Shown here piece by piece: positions 1 through 5,635 of a DNA stretch of 6,687 nt. Source of the stretch: an uncultured Bacteroidota bacterium (GTDB lineage: Bacteria; Bacteroidota; Rhodothermia; Rhodothermales; UBA10348); NCBI GenBank assembly GCA_937893205.1, contig CALBJU010000011.1, forward strand, positions 1 through 6,687. The letters are read 5' to 3'. A program made the position numbers and the translations under genes. Below the pieces are notes generated by a model. The model was given only the letters and a program-made list of their open reading frames with translations. It made no database searches and was not told the origin of the DNA. Numbering within the stretch: position 1 is the stretch's first letter; each line of letters begins with the position of its first letter.

Positions 1-1
1 A

Positions 2-178
2 TCCCCGTATCCGATGTTACATCTTCTTCGAGAAGAAAGCCTCGAGCATGCCATCGCGAATCACCCGGATTCAGGTCTGATTCCGAAACGAAACGTAGCG
101 CAGATCAGTAACCTCGGTGGGGCCAGGATGCGGTCCCTGCTGCGGGCCTGTATTCACCACGAGGATGTCGGGACATGA
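2..178 (+). CDS. C-terminal end of an unrecognised protein (partial, 5' end outside window)
   Basis: A reading frame is open from the left edge (first full codon at 2) to a TGA at 176-178, giving 58 residues that end in IHHEDVGT. The stop overlaps the ATG of the deaminase gene as ATGA, the usual sign of translational coupling, and the same arrangement recurs at the DinB/VOC junction downstream. That context is the main reason to believe the frame is coding. The peptide is mixed and soluble-looking, with a probable helix near its start (LLREESLEHAIA), a central stretch IPKRNVAQISNLGGARM and a basic or amphipathic end (RSLLRACIHH). I see no membrane segment and no catalytic motif. I do not recognise the family and assign no function. 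The alternative is a chance open frame, which is quite possible over only 58 codons, so confidence is moderate. Confidence 0.5.
   Translation, partial: SPYPMLHLLREESLEHAIANHPDSGLIPKRNVAQISNLGGARMRSLLRACIHHEDVGT
161..165 (+). promoter_or_regulatory. Probable ribosome binding site of the deaminase gene
   Basis: GAGGA lies 9 bases before the ATG at 175 and inside the end of the upstream reading frame. It supports 175 as the true start, together with the ATGA overlap. The match to the anti-Shine-Dalgarno is partial. Confidence 0.4.
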
Positions 179-768
179 AATTTCCAGTCGTGAACATTCA
201 GTTGCCGGGATGGGTCGAAGGATTCCTGAAGGGGAGAGGAGAGCTCTTTGCCAGTGTCGAGGATCGGATGCAACTGGTGATCGATCTTGCGCAGCAGAAT
301 ATAGAGCAAGAAACCGGCGGCCCTTTCGGCGCGGCTGTCTTCGACCAGGAGGGTCGGCTGATCGCTCCGGGTGTGAACATGGTCTCCGAATCAAACTGCT
401 CTGTGCTGCACGCGGAGATCGTGGCGTTGATCATGGCTCAGAATATTCTCGACCGGTACGACATCGGAAATGGTGGCATTTTGCAATACGATCTCGCTGC
501 CAGTACGGAACCGTGTGCCATGTGCTTCGGCTCCATTCCGTGGTCTGGGGTGAGTCGACTCTTATGTGGGGCGCGGGATGAAGATGCGCGCAGTGTTGGA
601 TTTGATGAAGGACCTAAGCTGGCAAATTGGGAGGCGGAGCTTCGTTCTCGCGGTATCTATGTCCGCCGGGATGTCCTAAGGGAGGAGGCTGTGAAGGTCC
701 TGCGGCAGTATGCGGCGGATGGTGGCCCGATTTACAATTCCGGGGCTCAGAAGGGCCCGTTCCAGTAA
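175..768 (+). CDS. Nucleoside/nucleobase deaminase, cytidine and deoxycytidylate deaminase family (guanine deaminase-like)
   Basis: This 197-residue cytosolic enzyme has the zinc-dependent deaminase fold. The zinc site is clear: H79-A-E81, with Glu81 as the proton shuttle, and P113-C-A-M-C117, whose two cysteines complete the zinc shell. GGPFGAAVFD (48-57) is the conserved substrate-side strand, and WSGVSRLLCGA (123-133) follows the zinc cysteines as in COG0590 members. The C-terminal part (W152 to YNSG) resembles the guanine deaminase/nucleoside deaminase branch rather than TadA, which is shorter and ends differently. The family releases ammonia from an amino-purine or amino-pyrimidine; guanine to xanthine is the likeliest reaction here, but the substrate is inferred. 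About 25 N-terminal residues precede the usual domain start. The ATG at 175 overlaps the upstream stop (ATGA), and the DinB gene follows 23 bases after the stop, so this is a middle gene of an operon. Family call sure; substrate not. Confidence 0.9.
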   Translation: MKFPVVNIQLPGWVEGFLKGRGELFASVEDRMQLVIDLAQQNIEQETGGPFGAAVFDQEGRLIAPGVNMVSESNCSVLHAEIVALIMAQNILDRYDIGNGGILQYDLAASTEPCAMCFGSIPWSGVSRLLCGARDEDARSVGFDEGPKLANWEAELRSRGIYVRRDVLREEAVKVLRQYAADGGPIYNSGAQKGPFQ

Positions 769-791
769 AACCCGTTCAAAGAAATGAACCT

Positions 792-1286
792 ATGAAGAGC
801 CCCGAAAAGGAACTACTGTCGGTAATTCGGGAGGTCGAGCAGACGTTGGCCCGAGTGTCGGAGGAATCCGCGTCATGGAAGTCGGATCCTAATACGTGGT
901 CTGCGAAAGAGATTATCGGGCATCTCATCGATTCTGCTTCTATCAATCACGGTCGATTTGTTCGTGGACAGCTCTCGGACAACCTGGTTTTCGAAGGATA
1001 CCAGCAGGATGACTGGGTTTCGACACAATGCTATCAAGAGCGATCATTTGCCGAACTGATAAGTCTCTGGCTCAAGCTGAATTACCATCTATCGCACGTG
1101 TTTGCCCGCACACCGATCTCCGTTCGACAGGCCCAGAGATCCCAGCACAATCTACACGAGATTGCATGGCACCTGGTGCCGCCCGACGAGAGCACTACCT
1201 TGGAATACTTCATGTTCGACTACGTCGAGCACGTAAAACATCACCTCGCTCAGATTCATCAACGACTATCCACAGCAGCGAAATGA
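792..1286 (+). CDS. DinB-family protein (putative metal-dependent four-helix enzyme)
   Basis: The product is 164 residues, typical for the DinB/YfiT four-helix-bundle superfamily. The expected three-histidine metal site is visible: H44 in WSAKEIIGHLIDSA, and H147 and H151 in DYVEHVKHHLAQI. The segment FEGYQQDDWV (68-76) and the N-terminal helix with WSAKE are also characteristic. Members act as metal-dependent transferases or hydrolases, some of them thiol-dependent (bacillithiol or mycothiol S-transferases), but most, like this one, have no known substrate. The ATG at 792 was chosen because it is the first in-frame ATG beyond the deaminase stop and places the WSAKE helix at its usual distance. 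Another ATG at 784 is out of frame, and upstream in-frame codons run through the deaminase gene. Only a weak A-rich stretch precedes it. Its TGA overlaps the next ATG (ATGA at 1283-1286), so it is coupled to the VOC gene. Confidence 0.87.
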   Translation: MKSPEKELLSVIREVEQTLARVSEESASWKSDPNTWSAKEIIGHLIDSASINHGRFVRGQLSDNLVFEGYQQDDWVSTQCYQERSFAELISLWLKLNYHLSHVFARTPISVRQAQRSQHNLHEIAWHLVPPDESTTLEYFMFDYVEHVKHHLAQIHQRLSTAAK

Positions 1287-1678
1287 GGCAGTCATTGGGA
1301 TTGACCTCGATGGTGGTGCGCGACTACGACGAAGCCATAACTTTTTTTACCGAGACGCTCGGCTTCGATCTGATCGAAGATCTCTACGTTGAGGAGCAAA
1401 AAAAGCGATGGGTTGTTGTTTCTCCTCCCGGAGGACAGGCGACGCGATTGCTTCTGGCGCGCGCCGTCGGCCAGGAGCAGTCTTCCCGAATTGGAAATCA
1501 AACGGGCGGTCGGGTGTTTCTATTTCTATACACCGACGACTTTTGGCAAGATTATCACGCTTATCTAAAAAAAGGAGTCGAGTTTGTGAGAGAGCCGAAG
1601 ACCGAGTCATACGGCACGGTAGCTGTATTCAAAGATCTTTACGGCAATTTATGGGACCTCATCGAATCGAGCTCCTGA
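1283..1678 (+). CDS. VOC-family (glyoxalase/bleomycin-resistance fold) protein
   Basis: The 131-residue product is one VOC module of two beta-alpha-beta-beta-beta units. Visible landmarks are MVVRDYDEAITFFTETLGF (10-28), the first strand, helix and turn, and the closing FKDLYGNLWDLIE (116-128), where E128 sits at the usual C-terminal metal-ligand position. The middle stretch with GNQTGGRVFLFLYTDDFW (71-88) places it in a widespread bacterial single-domain subfamily of unknown substrate. The first-strand position that is His in glyoxalase I and many dioxygenases appears to be Leu/Thr here (LGLTSM), so the metal site may be incomplete or differently built. Related proteins bind or transform small electrophiles, or sequester antibiotics. 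The start at 1283 overlaps the DinB stop, and no Shine-Dalgarno is needed if ribosomes re-initiate. It appears to be the last gene of the operon. Family call firm, function unknown. Confidence 0.88.
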   Translation: MRQSLGLTSMVVRDYDEAITFFTETLGFDLIEDLYVEEQKKRWVVVSPPGGQATRLLLARAVGQEQSSRIGNQTGGRVFLFLYTDDFWQDYHAYLKKGVEFVREPKTESYGTVAVFKDLYGNLWDLIESSS

Positions 1679-1733
1679 GAGTCCGAGCACCGTTTTGTAG
1701 TTTTTTCGATGAATCATTTAAGTTGCGTCGATC

Positions 1734-1776
1734 GGGTCGATACCCACAATGCGAGGTCCCTCCATCGGGGAGGGCC
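1734..1776. other. Two adjacent hairpins in the gap after the VOC gene
   Basis: The 141-base gap 1679-1819 has no gene. GGGT (1734-1737) can pair with ACCC (1742-1745) around a CGAT loop. GG and CCCTCC (1755-1756, 1758-1763) can pair with GGAGGGCC (1769-1776) around a five-base loop, leaving T1757 bulged. No T-run follows either one, so neither is a standard intrinsic terminator. A six-T run does lie nearer the VOC stop (1701-1706), but I see no stem just before it. These may be a Rho-dependent or processed 3' end, or the leader of the next gene. Confidence 0.35.
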
Positions 1777-1808
1777 ACAACAAATCTAGACTAATCTGCT
1801 CCCTCGGC

Positions 1809-1814
1809 AGGTGA
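1809..1814 (+). promoter_or_regulatory. Ribosome binding site deciding the start of the small gene
   Basis: AGGTGA ends five bases before the ATG at 1820. The in-frame GTG at 1811 lies inside this motif and has no comparable site before it, so 1820 is the better start. Confidence 0.5.
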
Positions 1815-1819
1815 CGATC

Positions 1820-2089
1820 ATGCGTATCGACGAAAACATGCTGGCCGGATACATGACTGGCGAACTTAACGACTCTGACAGAGCCAGCGTTACAGCGGCT
1901 CTTATTCAAGATCGGAGCCTGAGAGAGTGGCTTGCAATGGCAGCTGAAGTGCTTGCAGCGGCTAAAATCCCTGAAGGTGATGGCTTGATGAGCCGATTGT
2001 TACCGTCAATGAATGAATCTCGACCGGGCAACCAACGTGAAGATCGTCACGCACTGCCCTCGACGTCTAAAACTCGTCAGGTCGGCTAG
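1820..2089 (+). CDS. Small helical protein resembling an anti-sigma factor N-terminus without zinc ligands
   Basis: The product is 89 residues from the ATG at 1820, or 92 from the GTG at 1811. The first half (MRIDENMLAGYMTGELNDSD, then a run of Ala- and Leu-rich helix to about residue 48) follows the pattern of anti-sigma zinc-finger domains: a short helix with LAGYMTGEL, an acidic turn, then a longer helix. The His and two Cys that bind zinc in that family are absent; the whole protein has no Cys and only one His, near its end. There is no transmembrane helix and the last 25 residues look disordered and polar. A protein-protein interaction role is possible but unproven. It stands alone between two gaps, with a good ribosome binding site and a strong terminator 26 bases after its stop, which argue that it is a real expressed gene. 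The family is not firmly recognised, and no sigma factor is adjacent. Confidence 0.68.
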   Translation: MRIDENMLAGYMTGELNDSDRASVTAALIQDRSLREWLAMAAEVLAAAKIPEGDGLMSRLLPSMNESRPGNQREDRHALPSTSKTRQVG

Positions 2090-2114
2090 AAGACTCGATT
2101 TGACTCTTTTTTAA

Positions 2115-2159
2115 GGGTGCGCCGCACTTGGGATTCCAAGATGCGGCGCACCTTATTTT
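2115..2159 (+). terminator. Strong nested-hairpin intrinsic terminator after the small gene
   Basis: GGTGCGCCGCA (2116-2126) pairs perfectly with 2142-2152; a G-U and an A-T pair can extend the base of the stem. Inside, CTTGG (2127-2131) pairs with CCAAG (2136-2140) around a GATT loop, with A2141 bulged. The T-rich run TTATTTTG follows. The run before the stem is T6 followed by AA, so on the minus strand the stem would be followed by A, not U; it therefore acts only on the plus strand. It ends transcription from upstream and isolates htpG. Confidence 0.85.
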
Positions 2160-2160
2160 G

Positions 2161-2187
2161 TTTGTTCACGGAACAAAACATCGTTTT
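2161..2187. promoter_or_regulatory. Overlapping inverted repeats in the htpG leader (possible operator)
   Basis: TTTGTTC (2161-2167), spacer ACG, GAACAAA (2171-2177) is a perfect 7-base inverted repeat. Its right arm overlaps a second one: AAAAC (2175-2179), spacer ATC, GTTTT (2183-2187). Both have three-base spacers. The site sits 65-91 bases before the htpG ATG, just after the upstream terminator, where a promoter and operator would be expected. It does not match CIRCE, and I do not recognise a regulator for it. It may be a chance feature of A/T-rich DNA. Confidence 0.35.
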
Positions 2188-2251
2188 CAGCCAAGAATGG
2201 GCTTCCCAGTCTTTCTTGTTTCCAGTCCACCCAACATCAACTGACCCGTTC

Positions 2252-4123
2252 ATGTCAGAGACCAAGCAGTCCACCGCCGAAACCTTTGAATTTCGGGCCG
2301 AGATGAAGCAGTTGCTTCACCTCATCATTCATTCTCTCTATACCCACGAGGAAATATTCCTTCGAGAACTGATTTCCAATGCGTCCGATGCGTTGAACAA
2401 GATCCGCTTCCGCATGCTTACGGATCGCGATGTGGTAGACGCCGACGCAGAGCGGCGTATCGATATCAAGCTTGACAAGAACACCAACACCCTGATTCTG
2501 ACGGATACAGGGATCGGTATGAGCCGCGATGATCTGATGAGCAAGATTGGTACCGTCGCCTCTTCGGGCACAGTGGATTTTGTGACCGAGCTCAAAAAAA
2601 AGGGCGGCCCTGTCGACGCTCAACTGATCGGTCAGTTTGGAGTGGGATTCTACTCCGCGTACATGGTTGCCGACGAAATTACCATCGACACGCGTCACGC
2701 TGATCCAGACAGCCAAGGGCTCAGGTGGGCTTCCGATGGCACTGGCTCTTTCACAATTGAAGAAACGGACCGCACGGAGAGGGGCACGACCATCACGCTG
2801 CATCTTAAGGAAGACAAGGGTGAGTTTGCTGAGGAGTGGCGCGTCAAGCAGATCATAAAGAAGTACTCCAACTTTGTCGACTTCTCGATCCATGTGGAGG
2901 GGGAGGAGGTCAATACGGTGGATGCGCTCTGGCATAAAAGTAAGACAGACGTGACCGAGGAGCAGCTCACCGAGTTTTATAAGTTCGTTTCAGGAGACTT
3001 CGAGGAGCCCCTGGGTCATCTGCAGGTCAATATTGAGGGACGAATCAGCTTTAAATCCCTCCTGTTTATACCTAAGAAAGCGCCTCGAGGATTGTACCAG
3101 GAGGACTATAATTATGGTGTTCACCTGTACTCGACGAAGGTGTTCATTCAGGACGACGCCAAAAACCTTTTGCCTGAGTATGCGCGTTTTGTCAAAGGCG
3201 TGGTGGATACCGAAGATTTACCGCTCAATGTTTCGAGAGAGGTGACTCAGGCGAGCCCGGTTCTGGCAAAGATCAGAAAGGTGCTGACTACGAAAATTCT
3301 GGGGATGCTGAAAGAGTGGTCCGTGGAAGAATCTGATCGCTACGATACTTTTTTCCGAGAATTTGGAGCGCTGTTCAAGTCTGGATTGCAGACGGAATTC
3401 GAGCATCGCGATGAGATGATAGAGTTATTCAGGTTTGAATCGACCGCGAAGGATGCAGGGGATTATGTGAGCCTGGAGCAATATGTGGATCGAATGCAAT
3501 CGGGACAGAAGGAGATCTACTACGTCCTGGCGGAAAGCCGAACCGGTGCGGAGCTCAATCCAAATCTGGAATACTTCAAGGCGAATGATTTGGAGGTTCT
3601 GCTGATGGTCGAACCGGTAGACGCATTCATTGTCCCGGGTATGCCGAAATACAAAGATTTCGAACTAAAAAGCGTTGAAACGGCCGACCTCGATCTCCAG
3701 AAGGACAAAAAGAAGAAGAAAGGCGCACCCACGAAGCAGGCCTCAAAGAAAATCATCGACCGGTTCAAGTCAATATTGGCAGATCGTGTAGAGGACGTAA
3801 AGGCCTCGGATCGTCTGGTCGATTCAGCGGCGACGTTGGTCGTCGGGAAGGCTGGAATGGACTCCCAGATGGAGCGAATGATGAAAATGATGGATGAGAA
3901 CTTCGAGGGATCGAAGAAGGTGCTTGAGCTCAATCTTCAGCACACACTCATTAAAAATCTTATCGCACTGGGGAAAGATGAAAAAAACGATGGCCTGATC
4001 GAGACCGCGGTGCTGCAGATCTTTGAGGGAGCGATGTTGGCAGAAGGCTCTCTCACCACTCCTCAGGAGTTTGTGCGCAGAATGACAGATATCATGATTG
4101 AAGCTACAGGGAAGGATAACTGA
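2252..4123 (+). CDS. htpG: Molecular chaperone HtpG (bacterial Hsp90)
   Basis: The complete 623-residue product is a cytosolic, homodimeric ATP-driven chaperone that remodels client proteins, usually together with DnaK. The N-terminal GHKL ATPase domain shows FLRELISNASDA (36-47, catalytic E39 and Mg-binding N43), TDTGIGM (84-90, D85 contacting adenine), the lid stretch GTVASSGT and the GQFGVGFYSAYMVAD motif (127-141). The middle domain carries LPLNVSREVTQ (323-333), with R329 and Q333 reaching the ATP gamma-phosphate. The C-terminal dimerisation region ends with a helix-rich segment (MDSQMERMMKMM onward) and has no MEEVD tail, as is normal for bacteria. A lysine cluster (484-490, KDKKKKK) lies in the linker to that region. 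The frame is open further upstream, to 2117, but that stretch runs through the terminator hairpin and is not Hsp90-like; MSETKQ is the start, leaving FEFRAEMKQLL at its usual place. No Shine-Dalgarno is visible. It is probably monocistronic. Confidence 0.97.
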   Translation: MSETKQSTAETFEFRAEMKQLLHLIIHSLYTHEEIFLRELISNASDALNKIRFRMLTDRDVVDADAERRIDIKLDKNTNTLILTDTGIGMSRDDLMSKIGTVASSGTVDFVTELKKKGGPVDAQLIGQFGVGFYSAYMVADEITIDTRHADPDSQGLRWASDGTGSFTIEETDRTERGTTITLHLKEDKGEFAEEWRVKQIIKKYSNFVDFSIHVEGEEVNTVDALWHKSKTDVTEEQLTEFYKFVSGDFEEPLGHLQVNIEGRISFKSLLFIPKKAPRGLYQEDYNYGVHLYSTKVFIQDDAKNLLPEYARFVKGVVDTEDLPLNVSREVTQASPVLAKIRKVLTTKILGMLKEWSVEESDRYDTFFREFGALFKSGLQTEFEHRDEMIELFRFESTAKDAGDYVSLEQYVDRMQSGQKEIYYVLAESRTGAELNPNLEYFKANDLEVLLMVEPVDAFIVPGMPKYKDFELKSVETADLDLQKDKKKKKGAPTKQASKKIIDRFKSILADRVEDVKASDRLVDSAATLVVGKAGMDSQMERMMKMMDENFEGSKKVLELNLQHTLIKNLIALGKDEKNDGLIETAVLQIFEGAMLAEGSLTTPQEFVRRMTDIMIEATGKDN

Positions 4124-4133
4124 CCCAGGAGAT

Positions 4134-4166
4134 CGAGAGTTTATCTCGCATCACAGGCAATCCTGT
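4134..4166. other. Two small tandem hairpins just after htpG
   Basis: CGAGA (4134-4138) pairs with TCTCG (4144-4148) around GTTTA, and ACAGG (4153-4157) pairs with CCTGT (4162-4166) around CAAT. The stems are only five pairs and no T-run follows, so this is at most a weak or Rho-dependent 3' end of htpG. The rest of the 154-base gap 4124-4277 holds no gene. Confidence 0.3.
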
Positions 4167-4212
4167 CCTATTTAAGGGGGAGATGACGTAGTACCCGGAG
4201 AGTGTGCGCAAC

Positions 4213-4238
4213 GGAATGGTCCGTGTAACGTACATTCC
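4213..4238. promoter_or_regulatory. Interrupted inverted repeat upstream of the MFS gene
   Basis: GGAATG (4213-4218) matches CATTCC (4233-4238), and inside them CGT (4222-4224) can pair with ACG (4228-4230). The repeat ends 39 bases before the MFS ATG. It could be a regulator site or a leader hairpin, but one six-base pair of arms is weak evidence. Confidence 0.25.
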
Positions 4239-4277
4239 TCGCGCCGATTGACAGCTTAGAACAAGTGTGAAAACCGT

Positions 4278-5549
4278 ATGGCTCGGCGCGACCGATCCCA
4301 CCCAAATCTCGTTCTATTTACTCTTTGGCTCCTGGTTTTCTCGGCCAGCAGTCAGGTGATCATCGTAGCGCCCATTCTTCCTCGTATTGGAGAAGCTCTC
4401 GATATAACGGAACAGCTTCAGGGATGGCTGATTACCTCGTACGCGGTCTTTTTGAGCATATTTGCTCTCATTATCGGCCCGATTTCGGATAAATACGGGC
4501 GCCGGATTGTTCTGTTGTTGGGATGTGCCGCCATGGCAGTGGCGCTGTGGCTTCACGGAATTGCAGACAGTTTCACGTCACTTCTGGTCGTGCGTGCGGC
4601 TGCAGGAGCGGCTGGAGGGATGCTCAGCGGTGGAGCTGTCTCGTATGTAGGGGACTATTTCCAGTACAATAAGCGCGGCTGGGCAAATGGTTGGGTGATG
4701 AGTGGAGTGGCGGTTGGTCAGATCGCTGGAATCCCCCTTGGAATTATTATTGCCGACCAGTTCGGTTTCAGGGGAGCCTTCTTGATGTTTGCCATCACGA
4801 TGACATTCACGACGGCCCTGATATATTTTTATCTTCCTCAGCCGAATGTGGAACGAAATACCGCAAAGCTGACCGTTGGATCGGCCATTGCCGGGTACCG
4901 CGATCTGCTGAAAAGGCCAGTTGTGGTTGCAGCTTCCGCCATCTACTTCCTGATGTTTTTCAGCATTGGCCTGTACGTTATTTACCTACCGACTTGGCTC
5001 GAACAAACGCTTGGTGTAGGGGGAACGGCCATTGCTTCGCTCTTTTTCGTAGGGGGTATCGCACAGGTGATTGCCGGGCCTCTGGCAGGTAAGCTCTCAG
5101 ATCGCACAGGAAGAAAGCCGCTCATCATTACATCATGCATTGGGTTCGGGCTGGTAATGGTATTGACCACCTTTCTCACTACGAGTATGTGGGTCGCCTA
5201 CGTTCTTTTTGGATCAGCAATGACCCTTTTTGCCATTCGTGTGAGCCCGTTGCAATCGCTGATGACGGCTCTGGTGGAGGAGCGCAGGCGCGGGACACTG
5301 CTGAGCCTGGCCGTCTCGATCGGCCAGACGGGAATTGGAATTGGAGGCGCCGTTGCAGGAATTGCCTACGTTCGCTATGGATATGTCAGCATTACGCTCG
5401 CGGGAGCGGTGGCGATACTGGGTATGGCTTACCTCGTGCATCGCGCTCTGCCAGAACCTGAGCTCAGGCCTGATCCCGTTATTGTCGCTTCCAGTACGGA
5501 AGAGGCGGAGTTGGCTCCCGCATCGACCGAGGCCAAGGGACCTGAATGA
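4278..5549 (+). CDS. MFS transporter, 12-helix, drug-efflux-like
   Basis: The 423-residue inner-membrane protein is a secondary, probably proton-coupled, transporter. About twelve hydrophobic segments in two halves are visible. MFS motif A is present in both halves: GPISDKYGRR (67-76) after helix 2 and GPLAGKLSDRTGRK (267-280) after helix 8. R106 in VVRAAAGAAGG fits motif B of helix 4, and GVAVGQIAGIPLG (143-155) is a motif C-like helix 5 segment typical of the exporters (DHA1 group). The substrate cannot be told. The N-terminus is short and positively charged (MARRDR), as expected for a cytoplasmic end. The last 33 residues form a proline-, glutamate- and alanine-rich cytoplasmic tail with no obvious role. 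The ATG at 4278 gives the first helix a normal start; no clear Shine-Dalgarno precedes it. The gene stands alone between htpG and the terminator it shares with rho. Confidence 0.92.
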   Translation: MARRDRSHPNLVLFTLWLLVFSASSQVIIVAPILPRIGEALDITEQLQGWLITSYAVFLSIFALIIGPISDKYGRRIVLLLGCAAMAVALWLHGIADSFTSLLVVRAAAGAAGGMLSGGAVSYVGDYFQYNKRGWANGWVMSGVAVGQIAGIPLGIIIADQFGFRGAFLMFAITMTFTTALIYFYLPQPNVERNTAKLTVGSAIAGYRDLLKRPVVVAASAIYFLMFFSIGLYVIYLPTWLEQTLGVGGTAIASLFFVGGIAQVIAGPLAGKLSDRTGRKPLIITSCIGFGLVMVLTTFLTTSMWVAYVLFGSAMTLFAIRVSPLQSLMTALVEERRRGTLLSLAVSIGQTGIGIGGAVAGIAYVRYGYVSITLAGAVAILGMAYLVHRALPEPELRPDPVIVASSTEEAELAPASTEAKGPE

Positions 5550-5575
5550 CTCTGTCCCCCCACTGAAATTAAAGC

Positions 5576-5614
5576 AAATATAAAAGGCCGCCCCTGGGGC
5601 GGCCTTTTATATTT
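5576..5614. terminator. Bidirectional intrinsic terminator between the MFS gene and rho
   Basis: A perfect 39-base palindrome has 19-base arms (5576-5594 and 5596-5614) around T5595. The core is GGCCGCCCC/GGGGCGGCC, flanked by AAAA on the left and TTTT on the right. Both strands therefore read a GC-rich stem followed by TTTTATATTT. It lies 27 bases after the MFS stop and 22 bases beyond the rho stop, serving both convergent genes. Confidence 0.95.
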
Positions 5615-5635
5615 ACAGAAACTATTTCAATCCGG

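Noticed and set aside
117..581. A 154-codon plus-strand open frame overlapping the deaminase
   Set aside because: The deaminase frame carries intact zinc motifs; this frame is Arg/Gly/Cys-rich without any domain pattern.
2154..2164. TATTTTGTTTG as a Bacteroidota-type -7 promoter element for htpG
   Set aside because: It is one base short of TAnnTTTG, it overlaps the terminator T-run, and no -33 TTTG is found at the right distance, only the terminator stem.
2117..2251. An upstream in-frame extension of htpG by 45 residues
   Set aside because: It begins inside the terminator hairpin and its sequence is unlike Hsp90; the normal N-terminus starts at the ATG at 2252.
2255..2935. A 226-codon minus-strand open frame inside htpG
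   Set aside because: It lies fully antisense to strongly conserved Hsp90 coding sequence and its product resembles no family; it is a codon-bias shadow.
4248..4253. TTGACA as a -35 promoter box for the MFS gene
   Set aside because: At a 17-base spacing the -10 position reads AAACCG, directly against the start codon; no matching -10 box is present.
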